Shown: positions 35,896-46,000 of the stretch, piece by piece
How positions within the stretch are numbered: position 1 is the stretch's first letter
Layout of the letters: each line of letters starts with the position of its first letter
From: an uncultured Pseudomonadota bacterium
GTDB lineage: Bacteria > Pseudomonadota > Gammaproteobacteria > Steroidobacterales > Steroidobacteraceae
Length of the DNA stretch: 64,000 bases
Direction: 5' to 3'
NCBI GenBank assembly: GCA_946479515.1
Contig: CAMLGF010000016.1
Location: 5,236-69,235 of the forward strand
Program-made: the position numbers and the translations under genes
The notes under the pieces: model-generated
The model's input: only the letters and a program-made list of their open reading frames with translations
The model's database searches: none
Told to the model about the DNA's origin: nothing

Positions 35896-37390
35896 TCTTG
35901 AACGCGCTGGCATGCGGCGCCGGCAGCTGATCGGGCAGATCGATGACCAGCGCCGCATCGGTGGCGTGGAACTTCAAGGCTCGGCCTCCCAGCAGATGCA
36001 CGCTGCGCACCGCGCGCGCTTCGCGACCGGCGGCGCGGCCCAGCGACGTCACGGACACGCTGCCGCGCGGTTCGCCCAGCGTGATGGCGTACAGCGCGCG
36101 GCCCTTGGTGGTGAAGCGGATGTCCTGCGCGGTGTACTCGGCGTTCTCCTTGAAGGCCCCGCTCGAGGTGCGCGTCGGCCCCTCGCCGTACACCGTCCAC
36201 GGACGCGTGCCGTGGATGGCTTCCGCATTGACGCTCATCCACTGCCGCAGATCCGCCAGCAGTGCCTGCGACTCCGGCGGCAGACTGCCGTCCGGATAGA
36301 GCACGACGTTCAGCAGCAGGTTGCCGTTCTTGCTCACGATGTCGGCGAGCATGCGGATGACGTCCGGGCCGGTCTTGTACTGGTAACCATCGGAGTAGAA
36401 CCAGTCGCCATTGGACGTATCCGTCTGCCAGGGCAGCGGATTGATGCCCTCCATCACGCCGCGCTCGACGTCCTGCACGCAGGCTTCGGGGTAGAACTCT
36501 CCGGACCCGAGCGCCTTGCAGTTGTAGACCGCATCGAGGCGGCCGCGCCGGGCGATGCTCTGGTTGTACAAATGGGCGACGAGCGAGCGGCCCACTTCCC
36601 CGAAGGGAATGCCGCCATCGGAGTACAGCAGGTCCGGCTCGTACGCATCGATCAGGTCGCTGATGCGCTTGAACCAGATCTGGTGAAACGCCGGATCGGT
36701 GGTGTACCAGGTCTGGCCGTTGCCCTTGTACGGCTCGTCGTGGCGCGGGTGATAGAGATCGGCATAACGCGGATCGGCGCCGTCGTAGTCGATGCCGATC
36801 TTCGGCCAGAACTGATCGTAGGAATGGCTCGGGTAGAACCAGTTGTGGCTGGCGCCGAGATGCTCCGACACACCGAAGCGCAGACCGCGCCGGCGCGCCG
36901 CATCCCGCCAGGCGCCGACGATGTCGCGCTTCGGGCCCATCGCCACGGCGTTCCAGCGATGGTGGCGCGAGTTCCACAGGTCGAAATTGTCGTGATGCAC
37001 GCCCATGCTGACGAAGTACTTCGCGCCCGCCGCGACGTATTGTTCCATCAGCGCTTCGGGATCGAATTTCTCGGCCTTCCAGAGCGGAATGATGTCCTTG
37101 TAGCCCTTCTCGGACGGATGGCCGTAGTGCTCGAGATGGTGCGTGTAGTGGCGATGGCCCGGCACGTACATCTGGCGCGCGTACCAGTCGCCCGCCCGCG
37201 GCACGGCCTGCGGCCCCCAGTGCGCCCAGATGCCGAACTTGGCATCGCGGAACCAGGCCGGCGTCTGGAAGGTTCGCAGCGATTCGGCGTCGGGCCGGAA
37301 CGGTCCGCGGGCCACCGGCAATGGCGCGGCCGAGGCCAGCGCCGCGACTCCGAGGGGTGCTCCTAACAAGGCTCGTCTGCTCAGCTTCAC
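35876..37390 (-). CDS. GH29 alpha-L-fucosidase
   Basis: A 504-residue enzyme with a Tat signal (MKLSRRALLG), so it is exported folded. The GH29 barrel shows FGIWAHWGPQAVPRAGDWYARQMY (the HWG motif), YVAAGAKYFVSMGVHHDNFDLW, and the nucleophile Asp 258 in YEPDLLYSDGG. The C-terminal beta-sandwich (TRTSSGAFKENAEYTAQDIRF onward) is typical. It removes alpha-L-fucose from xyloglucan, fucoidan or host glycans. The start is GTG 37390, with GGGAG 8 nt upstream. The last 20 bases overlap the convergent malectin gene, leaving no room for a terminator between them. Confidence 0.92.
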   Translation of the reverse strand: MKLSRRALLGAPLGVAALASAAPLPVARGPFRPDAESLRTFQTPAWFRDAKFGIWAHWGPQAVPRAGDWYARQMYVPGHRHYTHHLEHYGHPSEKGYKDIIPLWKAEKFDPEALMEQYVAAGAKYFVSMGVHHDNFDLWNSRHHRWNAVAMGPKRDIVGAWRDAARRRGLRFGVSEHLGASHNWFYPSHSYDQFWPKIGIDYDGADPRYADLYHPRHDEPYKGNGQTWYTTDPAFHQIWFKRISDLIDAYEPDLLYSDGGIPFGEVGRSLVAHLYNQSIARRGRLDAVYNCKALGSGEFYPEACVQDVERGVMEGINPLPWQTDTSNGDWFYSDGYQYKTGPDVIRMLADIVSKNGNLLLNVVLYPDGSLPPESQALLADLRQWMSVNAEAIHGTRPWTVYGEGPTRTSSGAFKENAEYTAQDIRFTTKGRALYAITLGEPRGSVSVTSLGRAAGREARAVRSVHLLGGRALKFHATDAALVIDLPDQLPAPHASAFKISFAPR

Positions 37391-37476
37391 CGGCGTATCT
37401 CCCGAGAATGTCCCGCGGACGTTTTAGCAATTCGATTTCATATGTGCAAACCGATGTCGGTGCTACAGTGCCGGCG

Positions 37477-38412
37477 ATGAATGCACGTAGCGCATGGGTA
37501 CTGCTGCCCGCCCTGCTGGCGGTTCTGACGTGGGCGGCGGGCGTGTCGGCCCGCGACGGCGGCCCGGCGGCGCGGCCCATCCGCGTGCTCATCGTCGACG
37601 GCTTCAGCAACCACGACTGGCGCCTCACTACCCGCTCGATCCGCGCCATCCTCGAACCCACCGGCTTGTTCTCCGTGGACGTGTCGACCGCGCCGCCCGA
37701 CGCCGCCGCGGACGGCTGGCAGCGCTGGCGTCCCGATTTCTCCGGCTACGACGTGGTCATACAGACCTGCAACGACATCAACGGCGGGCCCGCCTGGCCG
37801 CGGCCGGTGCAGGAGTCCTTCGAAAGATTCGTGCGCCGCGGCGGCGGCGTGTACGTCTGGCACTCGGGCAACAACGCGTTTCCCGACTGGCCGGCGTACA
37901 ACGACATCATCGGCATCGGCTGGCGCAAGAAGAATGCCGGCACGGCGCTGGCGGTGGCCGACGACGGCAGGATCCGGCGGATACCGCCGGGCCAGGGCGA
38001 GGACACGGGCCACGGCGAACGCTTCGACGCCCTGGTGCAGCGGCGCGGCGAGCATCCCATCCACCGCGGCCTGCCGCGCGCGTGGCGCGCGGCGAACATC
38101 GAGGTGTATTACCACGTGCGTGGTCCGGCGAAGCACGTCGACGTGCTCTCGTACGCGCGCGAGCCGCACACCGGGCGCAACTGGCCGATCGAGTGGACAG
38201 TGCGCTACGGCCGCGGCCGGGTCTACACCTCGACGCTGGGCCATGTGTGGCGCGGTGACGTGCAGCCGGTGACGGTGCGCGATGCCGGCGTGCAGACATT
38301 ATTGGTACGCGCGCTGCAGTGGCTCGCGCGGCGGCCGGTCACCTGGCCGGTGCCGGCGGATTTTCCGACCGCGACGGCGACTTCCGTGCGCGGAGAATTG
38401 AGCCTGCCCTAG
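37477..38412 (+). CDS. Secreted ThuA-like domain protein
   Basis: A 311-residue exported protein (signal peptide residues 1-25, ending in VSA). The class-I glutamine-amidotransferase-like ThuA fold is seen in RVLIVDGFSNHDWRLTTRSIRAIL, YDVVIQTCNDINGGPAWP, FVRRGGGVYVWHSGNNAFPDW and MLGHVWRG-like LGHVWRGDVQPVTV near the end. The ThuA domain is linked to trehalose and other sugar utilisation, mostly as secreted sugar-metabolism accessories without proven chemistry; no nucleophile Cys is evident. It is divergent from the fucosidase gene by 86 bp and probably shares its regulation. Confidence 0.85.
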   Translation: MNARSAWVLLPALLAVLTWAAGVSARDGGPAARPIRVLIVDGFSNHDWRLTTRSIRAILEPTGLFSVDVSTAPPDAAADGWQRWRPDFSGYDVVIQTCNDINGGPAWPRPVQESFERFVRRGGGVYVWHSGNNAFPDWPAYNDIIGIGWRKKNAGTALAVADDGRIRRIPPGQGEDTGHGERFDALVQRRGEHPIHRGLPRAWRAANIEVYYHVRGPAKHVDVLSYAREPHTGRNWPIEWTVRYGRGRVYTSTLGHVWRGDVQPVTVRDAGVQTLLVRALQWLARRPVTWPVPADFPTATATSVRGELSLP

Positions 38413-38876
38413 CTGAGAGCGCCGGCTTGCAGCTTGTTCAACAGCGCGCTCAGCGCCATCGGCTGCACCGGCTTGGCCAGGCAGCCCATGAATCCCGCCG
38501 CGCGGGCGAGCTCGGCATTGCCGAACACAGGTAATTCGGCCACGGCCAGCAGCGGCACGCGGCGGACGCCACCCGACAGATGCGAGCGGAATTTCTGTGC
38601 CAGCTGGTAGCCCGTCATGTCAGGCAGTTCGAGATCGAGCATTGCGACCGCGGGTGAGAAATCCACGGCCGCCACGAGCGCGCGACGCGCCGAGTACGCG
38701 GTGAACGTCGTCAGGTAGCCGAGGTCGCGCAACGTGCGCTTCAGCGCATCGGCCGAACGCATGTCCTCGTTGACGATCAGGATCCGCAGGTTAGAGGGCG
38801 CGAGCTCCGACACCGGCTCCGCGTCTTCGTCCTGGAGAACGAGTCTGCGAAGCATGGAATGACAATGGATCTGCAT
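38409..38876 (-). CDS. Single-domain response-regulator receiver
   Basis: A 155-residue protein with a CheY-type domain from residue about 30: RILIVNEDMRSADAL (one acidic residue replaced by Asn, leaving Glu-Asp), the phospho-acceptor in AVAMLDLELPDMTGYQL, and CLAKPV with the conserved Lys. The N-terminal 28 residues are an uncharacterised extension. There is no output domain, so it should signal by protein contact. Its TAG overlaps the TAG of the convergent ThuA gene within CTAG. No kinase is next to it. Confidence 0.85.
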   Translation of the reverse strand: MQIHCHSMLRRLVLQDEDAEPVSELAPSNLRILIVNEDMRSADALKRTLRDLGYLTTFTAYSARRALVAAVDFSPAVAMLDLELPDMTGYQLAQKFRSHLSGGVRRVPLLAVAELPVFGNAELARAAGFMGCLAKPVQPMALSALLNKLQAGALS

Positions 38877-38930
38877 GAGCTTCTCCCTGGCAGTGGGCGG
38901 AGCGGCGCCCTCTTGTCGATCAAGCGCCCA

Positions 38931-39203
38931 TCAATAGCGCGCGAATCCGCCGCCGCTGCGGGGCTTGTCCTGCGCTTCGTTGATCTTGAGCGCGCGGCCA
39001 TCGTAGTCCTTGCCGTTCAGCGCCTGCATGGCGCGCGAGGCGTCTGCATTGGACATCTCGATGAAGCCGAAGCCACGCGGGCGGCCCGTGTCGCGGTCGT
39101 TGATCAGCGCAACCTTCTCCACCGTGCCATGGGCAGCAAAGAGAGTGCGAACGGCGTCTTCGGTGGCCGAGAAGGGCAGGTTTCCGACATAGAGTTTGGT
39201 CAT
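38931..39203 (-). CDS. RNA recognition motif (RRM) RNA-binding protein
   Basis: A 90-residue protein that is one complete RRM. RNP-2 is LYVGNLPF (residues about 4-11) and RNP-1 is RGFGFIEM (about 42-49); both have the aromatic residues that stack on RNA bases. A short Gly/Arg tail (RSGGGFARY) follows. Small RRM proteins of bacteria are often cold- or stress-induced RNA chaperones. ATG 39203 was chosen because RNP-2 starts directly after it. The leader just before the ATG contains a run of seven T on the coding strand. Confidence 0.9.
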   Translation of the reverse strand: MTKLYVGNLPFSATEDAVRTLFAAHGTVEKVALINDRDTGRPRGFGFIEMSNADASRAMQALNGKDYDGRALKINEAQDKPRSGGGFARY

Positions 39204-39400
39204 GAAAAAAATCTCGAATGAAAGGTAGGAATGATCCGCGGCGAACGCATTGCTGCGCACCGGGAGTTCGGGAGGCTTTTGAGATGGCTTTATGGCCTGT
39301 GAGGATGCGCCGGGAGGGCGCGAGGCCAAGGAGTCAAGGCGAAAGGATCACGAGCGCGGCCACGGTAGCACGCCGCGCCGCGAATAGCTCGTGAATTCGG

Positions 39401-39649
39401 CTGACGCGCGTCACATCCGACAGCGCCGGTCTCGCGCCGCAGCTCATCGCGCCGGGGCAGCTGGCCGCGGCCTCCGGTCCCGCCGCCCTCGCGGCGCTGG
39501 CCTGGATCGTCGCCCTGCCCTTCATTGCAATCGCGCACCTGGCGGGCGGGCCGGTCCGCTCGCCGCGGCCGGCCTGCGCGCGCTACGTCCGCGAGACCAA
39601 TGCCTTCCTGCCCGGAAGGCCGCGGCGCCCGCCGGGAACCGCTGACTAG
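39401..39649 (+). pseudogene. Open frame without a standard start, possible gene remnant
   Basis: The frame is open for 83 codons to TAG 39647-39649 and has the GC-rich third positions of a real gene here. It contains a hydrophobic stretch, LAALAWIVALPFIAIAHLAG, followed by an Arg/Pro-rich tail. There is no ATG, GTG or TTG at its beginning; the first codons after an upstream stop are ATT CGG CTG. It may be the 3-prime end of a decayed gene or a small membrane protein that uses a rare start. I recognise no family. Confidence 0.25.
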
Positions 39650-40198
39650 CTACTGTGGCGGGAATTTCCGCAGGATGGCCGCCACCGCGATCGGAATCTG
39701 TTCCGCCGCGTTCGCCACGTCGCGTTCCGTGATGCGCTTGGTGGCCCAGCCGTGCCAGACGGGCTGGTTGCTGCGCCCGTCGAACACGTCGATGGACAGC
39801 GTGCCCTCGCGATACGTGGAGACGTCGGCATCGGTGCCGATGTAGGTCCAGCCCCAGCCCCAGGCGCTGCGGAAGCGCACGGGGTACGACTGCACGTTGA
39901 TGCGATCGCGCGCTCCCACGGTGTAGGACACGACGAAGTCGGCGCTGTCCGCATCGGGCGCCTTGCGGAAGCCCTTTTCGGCGAGCTGCGTCTCGATGGC
40001 CTCGACGATTCGCCGGCGATTGAGCGGACTGACCCTCACGTCCGCGTCCGGCGGCGCGATCAGCGGGTCGTCGGCGATCCAGGCATACGACTGATAACGC
40101 GAGAAATCGTTGCGCGTGTCGAAGTCGGACTTCGCCTTCATGGGCGTGGCGCAGGCGGCCAACATCGCAGCGAGCATGATCGAGAGCAGAAATTTCAT
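39650..40198 (-). CDS. DUF4136 lipoprotein
   Basis: A 182-residue lipoprotein with lipobox LAAC (Cys 16). The fold is recognised from FDTRNDFSRYQSYAWIADDP at the beginning, RRRIVEAIETQLAEKGFRKA in the middle, and LSIDVFDGRSNQPVWHGWATKRI, all standard for DUF4136. The family is common in Proteobacteria and Bacteroidetes, is attached to the outer membrane and has no known activity. A Gly/Trp motif SAWGWGWTY is typical. It is transcribed away from the SMP-30 gene. Confidence 0.88.
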   Translation of the reverse strand: MKFLLSIMLAAMLAACATPMKAKSDFDTRNDFSRYQSYAWIADDPLIAPPDADVRVSPLNRRRIVEAIETQLAEKGFRKAPDADSADFVVSYTVGARDRINVQSYPVRFRSAWGWGWTYIGTDADVSTYREGTLSIDVFDGRSNQPVWHGWATKRITERDVANAAEQIPIAVAAILRKFPPQ

Positions 40199-40547
40199 GG
40201 GGCACCCGGCGGATCTGGAACGTTCGCGGGCAATGCTGCGCCCACCGCGGATTCAACGGCATAGGGGCCATTCCATACCGGAGTGCGCGCTCGGCACGAT
40301 GTCGGAGCGGTGGGGCCTTACGCGTAGCGTCACCCGCCGGCGCTGGCAAGCAGGCTGCCAATAATGATATCGGCGGCTGCGTTTTCGGATATCCATAGAC
40401 CAATTCTCGCCAGCGTGCGGCGCCGGAATAGTCTAACTTCCGCACCGGAGCTGAATTTGCACGTGTTGAAGGCCGGGGGATATCGGTCCGTCAAACTAGT
40501 TTCACTCCGTCAGCGGACGTGACCTACAACGAACGAGGGACATCGAT
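40199..40547. promoter_or_regulatory. Divergent 349-bp intergenic region with dyads
   Basis: No gene is seen. The region serves the DUF4136 lipoprotein (leftward) and the SMP-30 lactonase (rightward). GATATC occurs three times (about 40367, 40388 and 40480). The perfect 10-bp palindrome AAACTAGTTT (40493-40502) is flanked by two direct copies of TCCGTCA (40487-40493 and 40506-40512), 19 bp apart, which look like an operator 46-61 bp before the lactonase start. Confidence 0.4.
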
Positions 40548-41651
40548 ATGAAGATACGAGCTCGCAGTCTCGTGGCTGTGCTGGCTTCCTTGGCATGCAT
40601 TTCATCCGCAATCGTCGCCGACGCGTCCGATCAACGGGGGCCGCACAGGCACCCGGGGCCGCAGACGCGGCTCTCCGGCGAAATCATTCCAGTCGACATC
40701 TACGATCCGCTGGGCCTGGTGGCGCGCGGCCCGCAAGGCCAGCTGCACGAGCTCGCCGCGGGCTTCGGCTTCACCGAGGGCCCGGCGGCCGACCGCCATG
40801 GCAACGTGTATTTCACCGACCAGCCGAACGACAAGATCTATCGCTGGGATGCCGGCACCGGTGCGATCACGCTGTGGCTGGAAGGCACCGGCCGCGCCAA
40901 CGGCATGATCTTCGACCGCGAGGGCAACCTGATCGCCGCGGCCGACATGTACGGCGAGCTGTGGAAGATCCGCCCGGACGGCAGCCACAAGGTGCTGATC
41001 GACAACTACCAGGGCAAGCTGCTGAACGGACCGAACGACGTCTGGATCAACCCGGCGAGCGGCGGCATCTACATCACGGACCCGATCTTCCCGCGCAATT
41101 ACTGGGAGCCGGGCGATCCGCGCCAGCAGGGGTGGGAGCCGACTCACTCGGAGCAGGCGCCCCAGGGCAAGGGCGGCCACGTCTACTATCTACCGCCGCA
41201 TGGGCGCAAGCTGGTGCGGGTGACCTCCGATGCGCTGGGCTGGGAGTCCGACTCCTGGCCGAATGGCGTGGTCGGCACGCCCGACGGCAGGAAGCTGTAC
41301 GTCAACAAGTGGTACTACGAAGACAAGGGCGGCACCTGGGTGTTCGACATCCGGCGCGACGGCACGCTCACCAACATGCGCAAGTTCCTCGACATCGGCG
41401 GCGATGGCATGTCGATGGATGAGCGCGGCAATATCTACATCAGCAATGGGGCTGGCGTGATGGCGTTCGACCCGAACGGCAACCACATCCTGACCATCCC
41501 CACCGGCGGCGGCGCCACCAACAACACCTTCGCCGGCCGCGATGGCAGGACCCTGTTCATCACCGGCCCGGCCAACAAGGTGACCGCGATCCGCATGAAC
41601 GTGCGTGGCTCCGAGGCTGGCTGCCCCGGGTCCCCGCATCGGCATCACTAG
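40548..41651 (+). CDS. Secreted SMP-30/gluconolactonase family protein
   Basis: A 367-residue exported six-bladed propeller. A signal peptide (residues 1-26) is followed by FGFTEGPAADRHGNVYFTD (metal-binding Glu), GRANGMIFDREGNLIAA, LLNGPNDVWINP (metal-binding Asn) and DIGGDGMSMDERGNIYI (metal-binding Asp), in the order expected for calcium or zinc lactonases. It would hydrolyse a sugar lactone such as gluconolactone or xylonolactone in the periplasm. The tail ends in His/Pro (PGSPHRHH). The start is ATG 40548 after GAGGGAC. A clear hairpin follows the gene. Confidence 0.9.
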   Translation: MKIRARSLVAVLASLACISSAIVADASDQRGPHRHPGPQTRLSGEIIPVDIYDPLGLVARGPQGQLHELAAGFGFTEGPAADRHGNVYFTDQPNDKIYRWDAGTGAITLWLEGTGRANGMIFDREGNLIAAADMYGELWKIRPDGSHKVLIDNYQGKLLNGPNDVWINPASGGIYITDPIFPRNYWEPGDPRQQGWEPTHSEQAPQGKGGHVYYLPPHGRKLVRVTSDALGWESDSWPNGVVGTPDGRKLYVNKWYYEDKGGTWVFDIRRDGTLTNMRKFLDIGGDGMSMDERGNIYISNGAGVMAFDPNGNHILTIPTGGGATNNTFAGRDGRTLFITGPANKVTAIRMNVRGSEAGCPGSPHRHH

Positions 41652-41667
41652 CCGCGTCGCTGAGATT

Positions 41668-41694
41668 CCCCGGGCGGCGCGCAGCCGCCCGGGG
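41668..41694. terminator. Bidirectional hairpin terminator
   Basis: A perfect 11-bp stem (CCCCGGGCGGC, 41668-41678; complement 41684-41694) with a 5-nt loop, between the convergent stops of the lactonase (41651) and the TPR gene (41696). Its right arm abuts the TPR stop. Confidence 0.75.
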
Positions 41695-41695
41695 T

Positions 41696-43024
41696 TCACG
41701 ATGCCAGCAGCTGCGCGCGTTCGAGCAGCTGCCGGTTGAAGAGGCTCTGCGGTTTGTGCGCCAGGCGTTCGGCGATCAGCGCGCGCGCCAACGACGAGCG
41801 CCCGGCACGCAGTGCGGCCTCGGTGGCGGTCAGCTGCAGCAGATCGCGCTGCGCATGGCTGCCGCCGTAGCGATGCGCGAAGGCGCGCACCCGCTGCAGC
41901 TCGTCCACGGTGATCTCGAAATCCTGCCCATCGAAGGCCTGCAGCGCGCGCGCCACGGGCAGGCCCACCTCGCGGCTCATCATGGCGTTGGTGTCCTTGC
42001 GGCGCGCGGCCGCATCCAGGCCCTCGAGAATGCGGCGCGACTGGCGCTGGTTGCCGGTGGCGAGGAATGCCATCAGCGCGTGCGCATCGTTGAAGGCGTA
42101 GTAGCCCGCATCGCCGAGCGCCTCCCAGCTGCGCGCGAGCTCGTTCCAGCGCTCGCCGACGTCGATGCCGCGCAGTCGCAACCGCCACAGCAGCGCCGAG
42201 GCGTCGACCATCTCGCCCGCGACGCAGGTGGCCGCCGGCCGGATGTGCGTGTCGTACAACGCCAGCGCCGTGCCGCAGTCGCCCTCGTCGAGATGGAACA
42301 GCGCGAGATGCCACCAGTTGTGGAAGGCCAGGAAGTTGTGCCGGCTCCAGTCGGGCGCGCTCTTCTCGAGGAAATCGATGCCGACGCGCGTCTGGCCGCG
42401 CATCTCGTACACGTGCGCCACGGCGTGCGCCGCCCAGATGTCGGGCGGGTTCAACTCGATGGCGCGGCGGCCGATGGCCTCGGCGTCGTCGTACGCGCCA
42501 CATTCCTCGAGGCCGAAGGCATGCATGCCGAGAATGGCGCCGCGCAGCGGATCGGCCGCGCCCCAGGCACGCAGTGCCTGCGCCGGCCGGTCGCGCAGCA
42601 TGCTGGCATGGCCCAGCAGGAAATCCATGAGGTGCGCGATCTGCAGCGCCAGGAAATCGCGCGGATATTCCGCGCAGATGTCGCCGTAGAGCTTGGCGGC
42701 GCCCGCGAAGTCGCGGCCGAGCCAGGCGCGCACCGCGTTCAGATGCATGCGCTCGCGTTCGAGCGCGTGGCCGACGTGGCGTTCCGCCGCGGCCAGCGCG
42801 GCGGCAATCGCCGCCTCGCAGCCCTGCTCGCTGCTGGTGGCGAGCATCCCCGCCTTGAAGCAGTGGCCCATGATGAAGCTGGGATCGAGCCCCAGCGCCT
42901 CATCGATGGTGGCGATGGGATCGGTGCGGTAGAACGCGAACTGGGTGACCGCCTGGTCGTACAGATCGAGAGCGATGCGGTGGCGCGCCGAAACGGCGTT
43001 GCCGAGCTGGTCGATGAGATTCAT
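41696..43024 (-). CDS. Tetratricopeptide repeat protein 38-like protein
   Basis: A 442-residue cytoplasmic helical-repeat protein without signal peptide. Segments such as NPPDIWAAHAVAHVYEMRGQTRVGIDFLEKSAPDW, and FLAFHNWWHLALFHLDEG, are characteristic of the TTC38 family (human TPR protein 38 and many bacterial homologues), whose function is unknown; metal-like His pairs in FHNWWH are conserved. ATG 43024 was chosen for GGAGA 6 nt upstream. Its promoter region carries a palindromic 33-bp element shared with the gene at 47156. It directly follows the AAA regulator on the same strand. Confidence 0.85.
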   Translation of the reverse strand: MNLIDQLGNAVSARHRIALDLYDQAVTQFAFYRTDPIATIDEALGLDPSFIMGHCFKAGMLATSSEQGCEAAIAAALAAAERHVGHALERERMHLNAVRAWLGRDFAGAAKLYGDICAEYPRDFLALQIAHLMDFLLGHASMLRDRPAQALRAWGAADPLRGAILGMHAFGLEECGAYDDAEAIGRRAIELNPPDIWAAHAVAHVYEMRGQTRVGIDFLEKSAPDWSRHNFLAFHNWWHLALFHLDEGDCGTALALYDTHIRPAATCVAGEMVDASALLWRLRLRGIDVGERWNELARSWEALGDAGYYAFNDAHALMAFLATGNQRQSRRILEGLDAAARRKDTNAMMSREVGLPVARALQAFDGQDFEITVDELQRVRAFAHRYGGSHAQRDLLQLTATEAALRAGRSSLARALIAERLAHKPQSLFNRQLLERAQLLAS

Positions 43025-43050
43025 GGGCATTCTCCAGGTCAATTACCCTG

Positions 43051-43083
43051 AAGGCGTGATCCCGCGAGGAACAATGTTCCTCG
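43051..43083. promoter_or_regulatory. Copy A of 33-bp element with GGAACAnTGTTCC palindrome
   Basis: The element contains AAGGCGTGA (43051-43059), a CCG, and the perfect palindrome GGAACA-A-TGTTCC (43068-43080). It agrees with copy B (47195-47227) at 26 of 33 positions, with identical spacing. It lies 27-59 bp upstream of the TPR-38-like gene, immediately beyond the AAA regulator stop codon. Confidence 0.65.
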
Positions 43084-43090
43084 CCGCGCG

Positions 43091-46000
43091 TCATTCCGGC
43101 CGGTATGAACAGAAGGAGCCGGTGCGGATGGCCCAGTTCAGGTGCCTGCCCGCCACGGGGCATTCACGGGCGATGCGCTCGATCGCATGCTTGAGCCGGC
43201 GCTGGACGTTGACCCGCGCGCGCTCCACGTTGGAGCCCGATCGTCGCGCGCGGCCGTCGAGCCCGAAGGCTCGCGACAGCTCCGCACTCAGCTGCTCGAT
43301 CTCCTCTCTGGCGGCCTCGGCGCCGGCCAGATCGTGGCGACTCTCGGCCTCTTCCAGCTGCTCGCGCAGGCATTCCAGGCGGCTGCGGTAATCGCGCCGC
43401 GCCTGCGGGTCGAGCGCCTCGCCGCAGTCGCCGCCATCCACCGGCTGATCGCCGAGATTGGCGCCCATCAGATCGAGCACGTGGACCTCGCGACCCGGGA
43501 TCGCCACCAGCCTCGCCAGCATCTGCAGGCCGCGGCTGTCGCGCAGCCGGAACGATTCGCTCTCGCAGCGACAGACCCAGACCTCGCCGTCCTGCACCAG
43601 CTGGAAGTACGACACCGCCGGCAGGCCCGCGCCCGCGGACGGCGTCTCGGGCGGCGGCCTGTCGCCGCCCTGGGCGAGCCCTTGCTCGAGCTGCCGCAGG
43701 CCGAGCTCGGCCGCCATGGCGCGGGCTTCGCCGAGCAGCGCCAGTGCACGCGCGGAAGCCGCGCCGTCGCGCGGGGTCGCTTGCAGCCATTCGAGCACGA
43801 TCCTCGCGAACCACGGTCGCGCATCCATGCGGCGCGCCAGCTCGATCGCCCGCGCGAAGTGTTCCTCGGCCGCGTCCCGTCGGCCCAGCGCCACGGCGAG
43901 CATCGCCAGGCTGCGCGCCACCGGACCCATCCAGCGCAGGCCGAGCATGCCCCAGTGGCCGCAGCGATCCTGGTAGGGAAGCAGGCCCTCATACGCGAGT
44001 TCGACCAGCGGACGCTGGCCCAGCGCCGGTAGATAGTCCCCGAGGCAACTGAGGGCGCCCATGTCGCAGAACTTGACGATGGCGCGCAGCCCGGCCTCGT
44101 CCAGGTCGGCGCCCGCGGGCTTGCGTCCGAAGCAACGCCAGCCGGCCGCGAGCAAGGCGGGCCGCAGGTACAGGTGCGATTGCGTCAGCCGCCCGCACTC
44201 GCGCTCCAGCCGCGCGCACAGCGCATCGAGCTGTTCGCGGTCTTCCCTGATCTCCGCGAGTGCGAGCTGCTGCACGAGCAGCGTCAGCGGCGCATTGGAA
44301 TCCTGCGCACGGTCCGCGAACTGGCGGGCGCGCGCCAGCGCCGCCTCGGCGGCCGCGAACTCGCCGCGCGACGTGGCGCGCATCACCTTGAGCGCCTCCG
44401 CGGTCCATTGGTAGTGAGGCAGGCACAGCTGCCGGGCGAGGCCGTCGCACTGCGCGATGGCGTCGTCGAGCGTGGCGGCTTCGGCGAGCTCCATCGCGTC
44501 CACCGCCGAGCGCCAGTAGCCGCGCATGCACTCGGGCATGTCGCCCAGCTGCCGCGCGAGGCGCACGTATTCCTGGTTCAACGCCAGGCGCTCGACCGGG
44601 TCGCCGAGATCCATCAACGCCGACACCGCACTGCGCAGCGTGGTGAGCAGCGTGCGCGCGTCGCCCGCGGTGCGCGCCAGCGCGATCGCCTCGCGCGCCA
44701 GCGCCGCGGGCTCGGCCGGATCCGCGGCCGGTTGCAGGGCCGCGGCCAGCCGCGCCTGCAGGCGCGCGCGGCGGTCGAGGTCGCCCTCGCCCAGCCGCGC
44801 CAGTGCCGCCTTCAGCAGGCCGACGAGCCGCGGGTCGACGCAGCCGAACGTGAAGATGCTGCCGTAGGTGAGTGCCGCGTCGGCGAGCAGCGGCGCATCA
44901 TCGAGCGCATCGCCAATGCGAAAGGCTTCCGCGCTGTTGCGCCGCCCGGCGTCCAGGTCGCCCGCGCGGATCTGCGCCGCGGCCAGCTCGAGCAACAGCC
45001 GCGCACGGGTGAGCTCGGACCCTGGCCGCTCGCCGGCGAGCTGCAGCGCGCGGTTGTAGCACAGCGCCGCGTCGAACGAATGGCGCGCCTCGGCCTGGTG
45101 CGCCGCCTGGCGCCAGGCTTCGATGGCGCCGCCGGTGGCCTGCTCGCCGGACTCCTCGAGATGCTGCGCCAGGGCCGCCCACGAGATCGTCGTGCCGCTC
45201 TCGGCGCGCGAGCGCATGCGCTGTGCTTCGCGCTCGTGCAGCTCGCGCCGCTCCACGGCCGGCAGCGACTCGTGAAAGGCCTCGCGCACCAGCATGTGCT
45301 CGAACCTCAACCCCGTGCCCGCGTCCCGTTCGAGGAGGCCGCACGCCACGGCCGGCGCCAGCAGCTCGCGCACTTCCGTCTCCGTGCAGCCCGCGATCTG
45401 CGCGAGTGCCGCAGGCTGAAAACTGCGGCCCAGCACCGACGCCATGCCGAGCAGCGAACGGCTGCGCTCCGGCAGTTGCGTGGCACGCTCGAGCACGGCC
45501 AGGCGGATGCTCGACGGCGCATTCAGCAGGTTGCCGCGCTCCAGTCCGAGCTCCACGACCTCGGCGAGATACAGCGGATGGCCCTCGGTGAGCGCGAGCA
45601 AGGCGGCGACGTCCTGCTCCAGCGGTCGCTCGCCCGTGGACAGGCGCAGGTATTCGCGCACGTCGTCGCGCTCCAGCCGGCGCAGCGGCAGCTGGATGGC
45701 CGCGCGGCCCAGGCGCGTGATGATGTTGCCGATGCGCGGCTTCTGGATCTCGGCGTCGCGCAGCGTACCCACGATCAACACGCGCGAGCCGTGCAGCTGG
45801 CGGATCGCGAACTCCAGTAGCAGCAGCGAATCCGTATCCACCGCATGCAGGTCTTCGAGCACGAGCAGGAGCGGCTCGGCCGACGCGCATGCGGACAGCA
45901 GCGTCGACACGGCATCCATGAGCCGGAAGCGCGCCTGTTCCGGTTCGAGGCGCGCGGCATCGGCGCGTGGCGACACCAGTTCCGGCACCAGCTCGGCGAG

